A stretch of 64,000 nucleotides of DNA, from the NCBI RefSeq assembly GCF_000151665.1, contig NW_013171815.1, forward strand, positions 385,153-449,152. The letters run 5' to 3'. The stretch's first letter is position 1; every line of letters begins with the position of its first letter. The DNA is from Blastocystis hominis (taxonomy: Eukaryota; Sar; Bigyra; Opalinata; Blastocystidae). The translations under genes were made by a program, and so were the position numbers. Below, piece after piece: positions 48,530 through 59,891 of this stretch. A model generated the notes under the pieces. That model was not told where the DNA came from and did not search any database. It saw nothing but the letters and a program-made list of their open reading frames with translations.

Positions 48530-51500
48530 CTATTCGAATTCAGGTTGCGTCTCGCTGTTTGTTGCGCGCTGTATTTGAGGAAGAGAGGTTGGAACGGAAG
48601 GAAGTTCAGGCATCTGCGTAGTGTAAGTGGACTTGGCTTCTTCCTTCTTTGGGGGCTTTTCAGCCACTTCTTCTCCCTCGTCTTCTGCATCCCCGCCGTT
48701 TGGAGAGGGTTGGTTTACTGGCTGATTGACCTGTTGGGTCGATGGTTGAGCTGGCTGAGCTGGTTGAGATGGTTGAGATGGCTGTTGGTTCATTGGCTGA
48801 GCTGGTTGAGATGGCTGAGTTGGCTGCAGATTCATTGGCTGAGTTAGTTGGGCTGGCTCTTGATTAACAGATTGAACCAGTTCTTGTTGAACTGGCTGCT
48901 GGCTCTCCGTCTTTCCTGCCTCCTGTTGAGCTGGCTGCAGGTTCGCTGACTGAACCTCTGAGGAAGTATCGATTTGCTGGAATTTGGAAGACTGCTCCAA
49001 CTCCGCCAGATTCGCCTTCGACACTATGCATTACGACCCCGCCTCGCACCTACCCGACCCAATAGCCGATCCAGCGATTCCCAGCATCTGCAATCTCGTA
49101 GTCTGCGAGTCCATTTCTCCCTCCGGCACCTTCACATCCGGGAACACCAGCTCCTCGCTCCGCACAGACAGCAGCATGCTCTCTGCTCTCTCCTTCGGCC
49201 CAGCACCCTCCGCTTGCTGCTCATAGCCCTTCACGTTCCCGAACGTCACATCCGTCCTCTCCGCGGGCAACATAAACGTCACGCGGGGCGTTTCGTTGGG
49301 ATCGACTTGTTGCTGCTGCTGTTGCTGTTGCTGTCCGGGCTGTAAAATGGCTGAATACGAGTCTGCTAGCGATTGGGGAGGAAGAGAGAAGAGCTGCGCG
49401 GCTTGCTGCTCGATGGAAGCGACGAAGGCGGCGTCCTTCTGCGTTTGCTTGACGGCTGCGAGCAACTGCTGCACCATGTCGGTCGTGTGGAGAAGATAAT
49501 TGGCCTCTTGCGGGCAGAGCGAAGAGACGTAGTGAATCACTTGCAGCACGCTGGACGCGTTGGCCAGAATCACATCGGTGAACACGAACTGCTTATTCGA
49601 GCCGAGCTGAGGGAGATAATACGCGCTGATCGTGGGCAGAAGCGTCGCCATTAAGTAGTTTCCGAGCATTTGCTGACGCGACTGGTTCGTTTCGTAGGCT
49701 CGCATGATCGAAACGTATTCCAAACTCTCCAGGAAGCCGGCAGGCCCCTTCTGCTGCGCCTCCTTCACCTTGTTCCAATAAATCGTCCAGCCGTCCACCG
49801 CGACGCTCGGTCCGGCCACTTGTTCTGCTTGCATTGGCACGTTCTGGATTTCTGCTCTCCCCTCAACAACCTGCTTGTTCGCTTGCAGAGCAGGGTGGCA
49901 GTAGCGCGGCGCGGCCCATTCAGGACACCACTGATAAAGGATGTCGAGATACTTGGGGTTGTGGCTGGAGACACCGGCGAGAATGCTCTGCATGAAGCGA
50001 GGATCGATGGAGGCGTAGATTGTGTGGAGCGCCTGGATGATCGCGCGATGCGGAGTGGACATGATATCGTTCACGATGGACAGTTCCAGGCCTTCGATGA
50101 GGTAGATCATGCACTGCGGCACGTAGATGACGTTGTGGAGAGAAAGAAGCTGCAGAGCCGGCGCTGCGGCGATAAACAGATCAGCCAGACCGATTTCGAT
50201 GTGCGCTTCGTCGCCAGGAACGCGCATTTCGAGGCTGCCAATGAAGCCAGAGAGACAAAGCAGACCATAACAAAACCTCGTTATAGTACTTGTAGACCAA
50301 ATCGGGGAAATGGCCGATGGATTCGATGGCGATTCGACGCACTTCCACGTTGGTATCGGTGAGGCAGTAATACGGGAAAAACTCGGCAAGACTCATGCGC
50401 GCCTCCACGCCGGAGATCTCAATGCATTTCTCGATGATGCTGGTGGAGGTGTAGTACATTTCGTCGCCGATGTCCGTGTCTTCCTTCGGCGCGCGCTCCA
50501 GAATTCCGCAGATGAGCGAATCGTCCATAATCGATTCGGAAGCATCCAGAACCTCCTCGCCAAACGAAGGACACATGCTGTTCAAGCTGTTAAAAAGAAG
50601 CAGGACGCGCGTGGTCACTTCGAGCAGAAGATATGCGATGGATGGATGAACGAGCGGCGTGAGCGCGCGAAGAAGCGGCAGGAATCTGAAGGAGAGGCGA
50701 AGAAATGAGCGGGATACACGGTGATGATGGAGTTGGTAGTGATGTGCGAGAAATCGTTGATGACCCAGTTATTCACGCTGTAGAGCAGCTTGGACTGGAT
50801 ATTGAACGTGATGTTGTCGTTCGAATGCAGATCGATCGCGAGCAGCAAATCGCGGAACACTTGCAGCACCTCGATGTGGTGAATCCGAAGGAATTGCTAG
50901 GCGTCCAACCCCTCATCGACTCTCACTTCCATCACGATCTCGCTCACTTCCGAGCTCACTTTGCTGTTGATCGTGCTTTCCACTTCCTTGATGCCCAGCA
51001 CGATCCCGATTACTTCCGTGATCGCTCGCATATCGCGCAGCCGGTCGTCGCTATCGTCGAAAATCTCCGCGATCCACTTGCTGCTCTCGTTCAGCGTGTC
51101 GAATCGCGTTCCCTTCGGATAGGACGACGGCAGAATGCAGTAATAGGAAATCACATTCGCGGTTATTTCCGGAAAACGCTCGGTCTCGATGTATCCGCGT
51201 CGCATGGCCAGGAGCAGCGTTAAAAACAACTCATGTCCCACTGTGTAGTCGATGGGACGCGTGCTCGAATTGAGCAGGAAATGAGCCAGATCGCGAAGCA
51301 GATTGATCACGTCTTGATCCTCTTCATTTCCCGAAACTCCGGCAACCGACATCGCTCGGATCTAGCCGATTATACACGAAGAAACAGAAAAAAACAGTTG
51401 TTTCGAGATAGGGGAAGAAGTATTCGATCAGCGAACGATCGTCGTACGAGTCGAGATACGGCGAAGCGATCAACGCGACGGGGAATTCGCGCACGACGTG

Positions 51501-52743
51501 CTCCGAAAACAAAAAATTCAGCACATAGCGATTGTCTTTCGCTCATTCCACGCCTCCACGCGTACTTGGGAAGTAGTGTGTGAGCGACTGGAGCAGCGTG
51601 CGACCCGCGATGAGCTCTTCGGGGATCGTGGAGAGCTCGTTCTTTGTGGGGAGCGGCATGTTGACGATCACCGTCGACGTGATGCTGCAAATCGAATACA
51701 AAACCCGATCAAGCTTTTCTGGATCGGTGTTGATCAGCGGCACAAAGGTCTACGCCACTCAGCAGAGAGGAGGAATCGAATACGCTGACGCTGTCGTTGA
51801 GGCTGTTAAAGAAAATGGTGATGATTGAAACGCCGTGTTTTTTGATGATCAGCGGAAGGCCTTGCTGAACGACGGTCACTGCTTGCTCGTTGGTGAGCAC
51901 TGGCTCGCACCACATCACGTCGCAGCCTTCGCTGTCTTGGATCATAGGGAAGAATGCGCCGGTCATTCGCGCGGGATCGATCGAAAGCATCACTGATGCA
52001 GATCGCAGTATGCTCTGGCGAAGACTGATGGTCTCGTTAGTCTAGAAAGAGAGGAGAGGAGGAAAAAAATGTACGTTAAATCCCATAACGAAGAAATCGA
52101 GAGCGTAGAGCGTAAAAGGAGGCGAGGGAAAAGTGGATGGGTACAGTTGGAATAAGGAGAGGCCGAACGCAAGGAGAGCGTAGACGGATTCAGAGTATTC
52201 TGCGCGCGTGATCGAATCCAGCTACCATGGTCAGACAGAGAAGCAACCAATACGCGATCGTTCTTGGTTCCGATTACAAGCTGGTTCATTGAATAGCCTC
52301 GAAGGCTAGAATCACAGGGGAATCACAGGAATACGAGTTAATTACAGGGAGGAAGTTTGGATGATTTCGAATGATCTGAAATTTGGGTTTTGTTTCCAGA
52401 ATGGTCAAAATGTTGCGGAAACCTTTCATGAGCGACGAGAGCACGTAGTAATCGATGTCTCGTTTTACAAACAACGTCGGAGAATGGGTGATAAACATAA
52501 CTCCAAAACACTCATCGGTGCAGCGGATCATCGTTTCTATCGAGTAAGGCAAGGAATTCTCTTGTACCAATAGTGATTTCTTGCTTTGCAAAACGTTTAG
52601 CTACTTTGTACCATTCGTCGAACACTTGTCGCGCTCCATCTCTACCCCATCACCCTTCACAGAGAGAAAAACGATTGAACGAACTTATCCGGACTGACGA
52701 GGTTCTGTTTTATCTTTGAGAAGTCCCAATCTTGAGGATTCAT
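48530..52743 (-). CDS. Large alpha-helical protein of unknown family with Gln/Pro-rich tail
   Basis: Not recognised. The likely start is MNPQDWDFSKIKQNLVSPDK. About 1,100-1,200 residues of helical, HEAT/ARM-like sequence follow (for example TDTNVEVRRIAIESIGHFPD, LFLTLLLAMRRGYIETERF, PRFMQSILAGVSSHNPKYLD). The C-terminal tail is rich in QP/SQPAQP repeats, joined by a 30-nt intron that links GSAIGS to VSKANLAELEQSS. It ends ...TNSETQPEFE with genomic TAG (48530-48532). Intron choice in the first 150 residues is ambiguous: two alternative splicing paths between 52560 and 52660 both keep the frame. Possible roles (transport receptor, scaffold or transcription complex subunit) cannot be separated from sequence alone. 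Confidence 0.6.
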
Positions 52744-52822
52744 GGAAAAATGAAGATTGAAGTTTATATTAATGAAACTCCAAGGGGAGATACGTTTCAA
52801 AAAAACAAGCAGCGAAAACGAA

Positions 52823-54787
52823 TTAAATAGCAAGGTCTTCGTCACTGTCGGCCTCGCTGAAGTGGCTACCGGGCGGCATTTCCTCGGTTTCCTGACTCTC
52901 GTATACATCGTTGCGAATAGCGTGTATCGACGGCATATGGACCGAAGGAGTGTGCACCGACGACGAATGAAGCGACGAGGCGTCTCCCGAGTTAAACCGC
53001 GGCGGAACGATGAAGGCATCCATGTCCACGCCATGATCGTCCTCCATCATCCATCTCTCGTCTCCATTCTCCGCTCCCTTCTCCTTGCTCTCCATACACA
53101 CCATCTCGATCATGACATCATTCTCATTTCCATCGCCCTTCTTCTCCTCCTCTCCCTTCTCTCTCTCCTTCTTCTCTCCTCCTCTCGCGATCACTTCCTC
53201 TTCATGCTCGTTATCCACGCCCTCCAGCTTCTGGTTCTTCACCATGCTCTCCAGCGCGAACTCCAGCGGCACCTGGCCCGCCGTGCGGCCTCCAGGGATG
53301 AAATGCAGGATCAGCATGCTGATGAACACCGCCGCGCAGGGCACCAGACTGCAGTAGAAGGGCAGTCGGTAGTCCACCGCGTAGAGCGAGGAGAGGATGT
53401 TGGGCGCGAGGATGTACGCGGATTGCCCGCCGATGAGCACCGACGCCGTGCCGACGCCCTGCAAGTGCGCGGGGCTTTCGGTCTGCGCGTGAGGCCTCGC
53501 TGGGCAGACGTACCGACATGACGGTGGGCGCGGTGGGCGCGGCGCAGCCGTAGGCGAAGATGAAGAACACGGAGCCCAGGATCGCGACGGCCTTGTTGGG
53601 CGCGAAGAGACAGGTGAAGATGCCGATGGCGCCGCAGACGCCGGTCATGGAGGTGATGAGGGGGATGGAGACGTCCCAGCGGAGCAGGCGGTTGAAGAGC
53701 CAGCCGGTCTGGAAGATGTTGACCATGCTGCCGACGGCGGTGGTGTAGGAGTAGAGCGAGGAGGACACGCCGAAGTGCTCCTCGCCGTACACGGAGAAGG
53801 TCACGTCGAAGACGTTGATGAGCCAGCGCGAGGCGAACTCGCCGATCAGCGCGATCACCTGCATGGACAGAAGCGCAGACGCCCTACCATCACGTAGTTG
53901 AAGTGCAGCCGCTTGCTCTGCTTGGAGCTCGCGGTGGCTTGCGACAGGCCTTGTTCTAACGGTGAGCGGAGGCGGAAGGCAAAACGTTGCAGGGAGAATT
54001 GGTGCAGCAGCTGCTTCTTGCGCGCCTCGAACACTTCCGCGGGGAGGTTCTGCTGGCGGAGGGTCTCCACCATCCGAGAACGCTCCAGGATCGAGGGAAC
54101 GCTTTCAGGGAGCATGAAGACAGAGATTAGGGCGGAGAAGATGTAAAAAATCGCAGAGGCAGCGCTGAGGGAGAGGAAGGAGAAGGGCACCTACACTGCG
54201 TAGCGGAGGCTGTAGTTGGCCAAAAGAGCTCCCACGATGGGACTAAAAGACTGGGCGACATTGTTGACAGCCTCCAACTCGGCAAGGTAGGAGGCACGCT
54301 CCTTAAAGGTGGTCACGTCACCTACACAACTAGAAATGAGGTGCAGAAAATAAAAGATGGAACGCTTGCGAGACGGCAGTGAGACAATCGAAGAGACCCG
54401 TCAATACGCGCCAAAGAATGAGCAATCGCACATTGGTACAAAACACTTCACACGTTGTGACTAGAGTTGACAGGGTTTGACAGACATACAAATGGCAATA
54501 CCAATCAGGGGGACGCAAACGGCGACCCTCCTTCCATATTTATCACCGATTCCACCAAATGACAAAGAGCCTATAAATAATCCTATTGAGTGACAAAGAC
54601 TGATGAGTTGAGCAACGTAATAGACAGTGAATACAAGACCATACTCGGTTACATTTGCATTAAGAGAGTTGGTAAAGTAAGGCATGATGGGAAGGAGTAG
54701 AGCGTTAGCACACTGATAAAGGAACACCACGATGTATAACTTCTTCATGTATGTTTTGGTAGACATTTCTTGAGAATCCTGCGGCAT
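52823..54787 (-). CDS. Major facilitator superfamily transporter
   Basis: The start MPQDSQEMSTKTYMKKLYIV runs into transmembrane segment 1. The loop 2-3 signature GDKYGRRVAVCVP follows segment 2, with about twelve membrane segments in total (for example FCYGLL-type segments and VTFSVYGEEHFGVSSSLYSY in the second half). A long charged cytoplasmic tail (EDDHGVDMDAFIV and SDEDLAI at the end) carries many acidic and serine residues. Five exons are joined across 30-nt introns. The second half, around 53211-53864, is GC-rich compared with the first. Genomic TAA at 52823-52825. Substrate cannot be inferred; sugar or drug-type MFS families are equally possible. Confidence 0.8.
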
Positions 54788-54979
54788 AGTAAAACACCCT
54801 GAACAAGGTAATAACAAAAAAATAATGAGTATTTATGGTGTGACAAAAATCGCCCTTTTTTCCAAATAGTGTAACAACTTCCAAAATATTGTACAGGCGG
54901 TCCAGAAACGGATTACTTTACAGTACAATATGCAAAGCTCCCATTTCGATCAAGTAAGATCCGTTTTCAACGCGAATAG

Positions 54980-54987
54980 AACAAACA
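54980..54987 (-). terminator. TGTTTGTT signal of small membrane protein gene
   Basis: Exact TGTTTGTT on the minus strand, 17 nt past the TAA at 55005-55007, predicting a 3' UTR of about 13 nt. Confidence 0.6.
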
Positions 54988-55004
54988 ACAAGGCAACTGC
55001 CCAC

Positions 55005-55480
55005 TTAAAACTGCGCTTTGAGAAGAGGAATGTTTGCACTTGATTCCGTCGACACCGTGGAGAAATGGTACTTCTTCTTGCTTTCGTCAAACACGGAAGA
55101 CTCCTCTGTTTTACCGCCCTTACCCTTCTTGCTGCAAATGAGAATCCTTTTCCAAAATATACGCATGATAAATCCAGAAGAAAATAGAAATCAGTGCGGT
55201 GGCGAGATATGCCATAGCTACAAGATAACAAGTCGTGCCAGCGCAGCCAACCTGCTTGGAACAGCCCAGCACACGTTTTATCTGGATCTGTTACTTCTTC
55301 ATACATCTCAGGATTTGTTTTGAATATTGTATACAAGAAGAGCTAGAATTAAATCCTTTCATCAGGAAAGAGCTACCATAAAAGCAGTTCCCACAATGGA
55401 GAAGATTGTGAACAGAATGGATCCTAGATGGAATGCGCTGTCTCTCTATTCCTACTTCCGACAGTTTTACACATTGTTCT
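55005..55480 (-). CDS. Small membrane protein of unknown function
   Basis: Read across 30-43-nt introns, the frame gives SAFHLGSILFTIFSIVGTAF, MLFLYTIFKTNPEMYEEVG, CAGTTCYLVAMAYLATALIS and IFFWIYHA. A cytoplasmic tail KKGKGGKTEESSVFDESKKK then leads to the end ...ANIPLLKAQF with TAA. Two to three membrane segments and a Ser/Lys-rich tail are visible. The 5' end is uncertain; I could not identify the initiating ATG between 55400 and 55600, so the start coordinate is approximate. I do not recognise the family. Confidence 0.5.
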
Positions 55481-55665
55481 CTGTAGGTTTAATTCAATAG
55501 CTCAATGACCGAAATCGCTACTATTTTCCCATTTCGATTTCCACGTTTCTCTCTTGATAGAGAATCGATTCTACACGCTTTAGTGTGATCTAAATTATAT
55601 GGACTCATAATCGACTCGAATGAGTCGCAAAGAATCTCACAATGCCAACCGAAACACAGGAGTCA

Positions 55666-55677
55666 AACAAACATTCC
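55666..55677 (-). terminator. Poly(A) signal creating the PDI stop
   Basis: On minus: TTG T|GGAA|TGTTTGTT (signal 55666-55673). Cleavage after T55678 makes TAA directly after SEEL. Without it the frame continues 13 more codons to 55637. Confidence 0.78.
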
Positions 55678-57205
55678 ACAATTCCTCAGAATCTCCCAAT
55701 TTTGAACCACGATTTGCCTCTACAAACGCTATCAACTTATCCGCCTTCATTTCTCCCGTAAACTCCACACGCTCTCTTCCGTTCCCTCCGGCCTTGAAAA
55801 GAATCACCTTCGGGAACTCCTTCGTGTTGATTCCCTCCATTTCGTTCTTCATAATGTCCACTTCTCCAAACAGGATCGATGAATCCTTCAGAAAATGCTT
55901 CGCCGCCGTCAAAAACTCAGGAGCCAGATCATTGCTCTTTCCATCCCAAGAAGCGTAAAATTTCACAACGACGTCCATCGATGGGTCATACACCATCTTA
56001 TTAAACGTGCTTCCAACAATGGTCTACATGCCATCTCCACTGCACTTCCTACATAAACAGGCCCTTCATTCGTCTTCGGTTCTTCCTCCGATCGCAAAAA
56101 CGGCTTCAGCTCGCCCTTCAAAAAGCGCTCGATAAACCGAACAATGTTCTGCTCCGTAAACTCGCCGCTGAACGCGTATTTATCCATCCGCTCGCCCACG
56201 AAGTTCGCCAAGCCGATCGTCGGCACCTGCGTCGCGCGCACTCCGTAATAGTCCAATAACCGCGGGTTCTCCGACGGAATGTGCGAGACAAACAACGTCC
56301 CGCGGTATTTCTCGGCGATGGGCTCCAGAATCGCGCGGTAGCGCTGCGCTTTGCTTCCCGGATTCTTCTCGGGAGCGAAGAAGAAGAGCTGGAGATTGAT
56401 GCCGTGGCGTTTGTCGAAAAGACGGCGAGTGAACGAGACGGTGTACGGCACGATCGCAGGCAGATCGGCCACCAGGACCCATTTCAGCACCTCCTGCTTG
56501 TCCAGCGCGCCGTGGTAGACGATCCCGTTGCCGCTGGCGTGGTAGAGAACCAGGCTGGGGAAGGGGACGTTCATTTTCGAAGCGACTTCCCGATCTGATA
56601 TGACGATGCGCGTGAGGTTCACGACTTCCTGCATCGCGAGTTCGAGGGCGCCGATATAGTCGCGGGAATTGTCGTCGCAGTAGGCTACGATCGTTTGAGT
56701 ATACTTTTGGAGCTTTGCGCGCAGATCAGAGAGCTTTGACTCGGTTATGGAGTCTTGCACGCCTTCGAACGAGGATGTAATGATATTCTCGATAAAGGAC
56801 TGGATGAATCTACATGAGCAGCATAGGAAGCGAAATACTCTTTCTCCATCCTTCCCTCATATGGGAGAGACTTCCCGTTCTTGAAATATCTGATAACCGG
56901 TACACCATGGAGCTTTTCCAGTCTTCCAATTCGGGGATTGTCATTCACATCCACTTGGGTAAACACCACCTGTGGATACTTTTTCGTCAGTTTCTCAGCG
57001 ACTGTTTCATAGATGGGTTCAAGGCGCTTGCAATGATGGCACCACTACATTCGATTAGACTAGAACGACATACAGGAGTGTAGTATTTCACCACAACATC
57101 GGTATGAGACTCAATGAAAGGGCGATACGTATCGGCATCCAAATCGGTGATCGGGCCCTCTGCGAACACCGCTGCAATCAAAAATACAAGAACGACGAAT
57201 CTCAT
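55678..57205 (-). CDS. Protein disulfide isomerase (a-b-b'-a' type), ER
   Basis: A signal peptide (MRFVVLVFLIAAVFAEGP) precedes thioredoxin domain a. Its active site YYTPWCHHCKRLEPIYE appears only after removing a 27-nt intron. Domains b and b' follow (FPSLVLYHASGNGIVYHG, LQLFFFAPEKNPGS, RATQVPTIGLANF). In the last domain, FNKMVYDPSMDVVVKFYASW is followed by DGKSND where CGHC is expected, so both catalytic cysteines are missing. The C-terminus is GSKLGDSEEL, an ER-retention-like tail, produced only if the stop is created by polyadenylation at T55678. It diverges from the PAP2 gene with 56 nt between starts. Confidence 0.9.
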
Positions 57206-57261
57206 TTGTACAAAAATGAACCTATCCCCGCGATATTACTTGTTTTTTCAATTCCTTTTCA

Positions 57262-58170
57262 ATGGACGAAAAGCATCAATCGGCCGTCATTCGCGACGTG
57301 ATTGCTATTGTTATTTTGGGAATTATCGCCCTTATCGTACAATTCCCGACTCCTCACAGAACAACGGTTATTGAAGGCGATATTTCGCTTTCCTACCCTG
57401 TGGGTAACACTGTTCCGTATGATTCGATTCGATTCTGAGATGAAGAACGCTGCCCTGGCTCGTCCTGTTCTATGCCGTACCGTTCGTCATTCTGCTCGCC
57501 ATCTACTTTGCTCGAGAAAAGAAAATGAACTGGACTGTTTGATTTCTTTCTTTGTCATCCCTCACGCCCAGATTTACAACTTCCTAGTGATGTATGCAAT
57601 TTCCATCATCATGACCGAAGCTATATGCGGAGGTTTGAAGAACGTGACAGGAAGACCCCGTCCATGCTTCTTCGAACTTTGTGGATATCCGAGTTCTGTT
57701 GAGAATGGCACACGCATCTTTGGAACGATCGGCGTTGTTGCAGACATTTCCAAGTGCACTAACAAAGTGGGGTTCGTTCGTCTTGTTTCATCCTAGGAAA
57801 AACTGAATGACGCATTTAAGAGCTATCCTTCTGGCCATTCAGCCCACTCAGCTTGTGCCGCAGCTATCGCCTATTTATTGATTTTACGTCTTTTATCGAA
57901 CATTCCAGGACTGAAAAAATCGGTTAAGAGGGGAGTTATCGTATTCGTTGGGTTAATCTGTGTGTGTCTGCCTTTGTACGTCGGATCTTCGCGGATTGTA
58001 CGGAAATGATGGAAGAGGATTACGATTAGTGGGATTACAAGCATCGAGGTGATGATGTACTGGCTGGTTATGCTGTGGGAGTCCTTAGTACACTCGTTAC
58101 GTATTACATGATCTACGGTGCATCGCTGAAGGAGGATAAAAAGAAGAAAGAGGAAGATAGAAGTGTGTGA
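57262..58170 (+). CDS. PAP2-family lipid phosphate phosphatase
   Basis: MDEKHQSAVIRDVIAIVIL opens a six-helix membrane protein of the lipid phosphate phosphatase family, which dephosphorylates phosphatidic acid and related lipids. The three catalytic motifs are present: KNVTGRPRP (KxxxxxxRP), PSGHSAHSACAA (PSGH), and SSRI-WDYKHRGDDVLAGYAV (SR...H...D) across a 31-nt intron. Another intron joins MNWT to IYNFLVMYAI. The charged tail ends KEEDRSV. DNA encodes TGA (58168-58170), whose T is exactly 4 nt before TGTTTGTT (58173-58180), so the mRNA stop is predicted to be TAA. Confidence 0.9.
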
Positions 58171-58226
58171 CATGTTTGTTTAAGATAAATTTGAACTCAC
58201 GAAGAGAACATCTCACTTTGATCCAG

Positions 58227-59432
58227 ATGGTTTTCATTGTCGAGGAGTGTCTTCAGAAGTTGAATTCGATCAACGGTTCCACGAAGAGCATTTCAGGTTT
58301 GTTTTCCTACTGAATACCACTTACATTTAGATGTAACTGCGTGGCTTTTCAGTAACGAGAACGATGCAGCGAAAGTAGTTCAGATTTGGAGTGATGTGTT
58401 TATCCGAGGTATGAATTGAGAACTTTTATCTGAGGGCTAGCTTCCTATCAGACCAAACTCTACTTATTTTATCTAGCAAATAATGTCTTAGTCAAAGAGC
58501 GCAACTCTGGTCATTTCAAAGTGACTACTCATTGTTAGTCATTATTCTGTAGTATACTCCTGAATTTATGACGCTTTTGCCGACCATGTGTCTGAACTCG
58601 TTGAGGTAATTCAGTGTTATTCAAATTATGGATAGCATGGTCCAGGATTCACAAATCGCTATGAAGATCCTCGATGTTCTACGCTTGTGGAAAGATCACC
58701 GAACAATGGGTCGCAGCATGACTTTTCAAATTCTCTCCAGCATTCCGATTCAAATTTTGTATTTTTTCTCATGTTCTATCACTCAGCACGCAATTCCCCT
58801 CCTATGCCGATCTAAACGTCCAAATCGGCAATCCCTCTATTTCTCCATCCAATTCCACTAATTCTACATCGTATTCCTCCACACCTCCAGCTCCATCAGC
58901 TCCATCAGCTCCATCGGCTCCATCGGCTCCATCAGCTTCATCGGCTCCCAGCGATCCTCCCGTTGTTTACACCGATCAGCAGATCGCAGACATGCGTGCG
59001 CAGCTGCCTTCGAACGTCGCCAGCCTCGTCCAGGCCATCGAAGACAACTTCGGGGAAATGGAGAAACTACCGGAGAAACTGGGGAAAATCCGCGGGTTTT
59101 CCGCGGTTCTGGAGCGGATCAAGCGCGTGCGGGAGAGAAAAGAGGGCGCGGTCCGCGGTCCGACATACGAGGAAAAAGTGCGTCGTAGCGCGGTGCGCGA
59201 AGCGGCGGATGAATTGGAGCAGTTCTACGAGGAAACGCGCGAGAAATTGATGTCGCTGGAGGACCAGCTGGATATTTATGAGGCGCAGTTGGTGGGGAAA
59301 GGGAGGAGCGATGAGGAGTAGAAGCGGAGCGAGGAAGAGGAGCGCGAATTGATGGAGACGGTGAAGCGATATCGCGAGTGTATTGTGAAGAATAACGAGG
59401 TTCTGGATGAGGAGTGCAAGAAGCGGCCGTAG
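58227..59432 (+). CDS. CID-domain protein (RPRD/Rtt103-like), binds RNA polymerase II CTD
   Basis: The start MVFIVEECLQKLNSINGSTK begins a CTD-interacting domain: DVTAWLFSNENDAAKVVQIW, KLYLFYLANNVLVKERNSG, EFMTLLPTMCLNSL, and DSQIAMKILDVLRLWKDHR. These align in order with RPRD1/Rtt103, which read phosphorylated Pol II tails near transcript 3' ends. A SAP-repeat linker (12-nt DNA repeats near 58887-58946) and a coiled coil (EEKVRRSAVREAADELEQFY; then KRSEEEERELMETVKRYREC after a 30-nt intron) follow. Genomic TAG at 59430-59432. In a genome where cleavage defines stops, a 3'-end factor is of special interest. Confidence 0.75.
58887..58946 (+). repeat. Short coding tandem repeat (Ser-Ala-Pro)
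   Basis: Imperfect CTCCATCAG/CTCCATCGG units encode APSAPSAPS within the CID-protein linker. Likely to vary in copy number. Confidence 0.7.
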
Positions 59433-59891
59433 AGGAAGAGAAAGAGAGTGAAGTGTAGGAGATGGGAGGAAGAAGAGGAAGAAGAAGAAGAAGAGGAGAG
59501 AAGAGGGGAAGAAAGGGGGTATGGAGGGTATGAAGAGAAGCGAATGGAAATGCGTTTTTGAGATTGTTTGAGAGAAATAAAGGAGTTGAGGAGGACGAGG
59601 AGTCGTAAGAAGTGGGATGTGGAATGAAGGGATTAGAAAAAGGAGGCAAGGCAAATTGAGTAATGGATGAATGATGAAACGAGATCGATTTGTAAAATCA
59701 TGAAGTAACTAATGGATTATTATTGAATCAATCCGTCCAATAATCGCAGAAATCATCGCTGATTCCATCAACAATCCAACCCACTTTTCCAAAAACCCCA
59801 TTCAATCACTTGCTATTCTCCCTTATTGAATCAAACAAACAAGTAATATTGGAATAGCACTCATTTGATTCATCCGCCGCATCCGTCCTCA
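59433..59891. other. Purine-rich low-complexity 3' region and intergenic DNA
   Basis: The first about 90 nt are almost pure A/G (GAAGAA runs) and give pyrimidine-rich shadow frames on minus. The rest is AT-rich without a gene. Weak TGTTTGAG near 59555 could end the CID gene transcript; AACAAACA near 59833 gives the minus-strand signal for the next gene. Confidence 0.5.

Noticed and set aside
52640-52662. A 19-nt intron in the large helical protein gene
   Set aside because: An alternative pair of 36- and 32-nt introns keeps the frame equally well, so the ultra-short intron cannot be claimed.
59067-59654. Pro/Leu/Phe-rich minus-strand frames
   Set aside because: Antisense of the coiled-coil exons and purine-rich 3' region of the CID gene.
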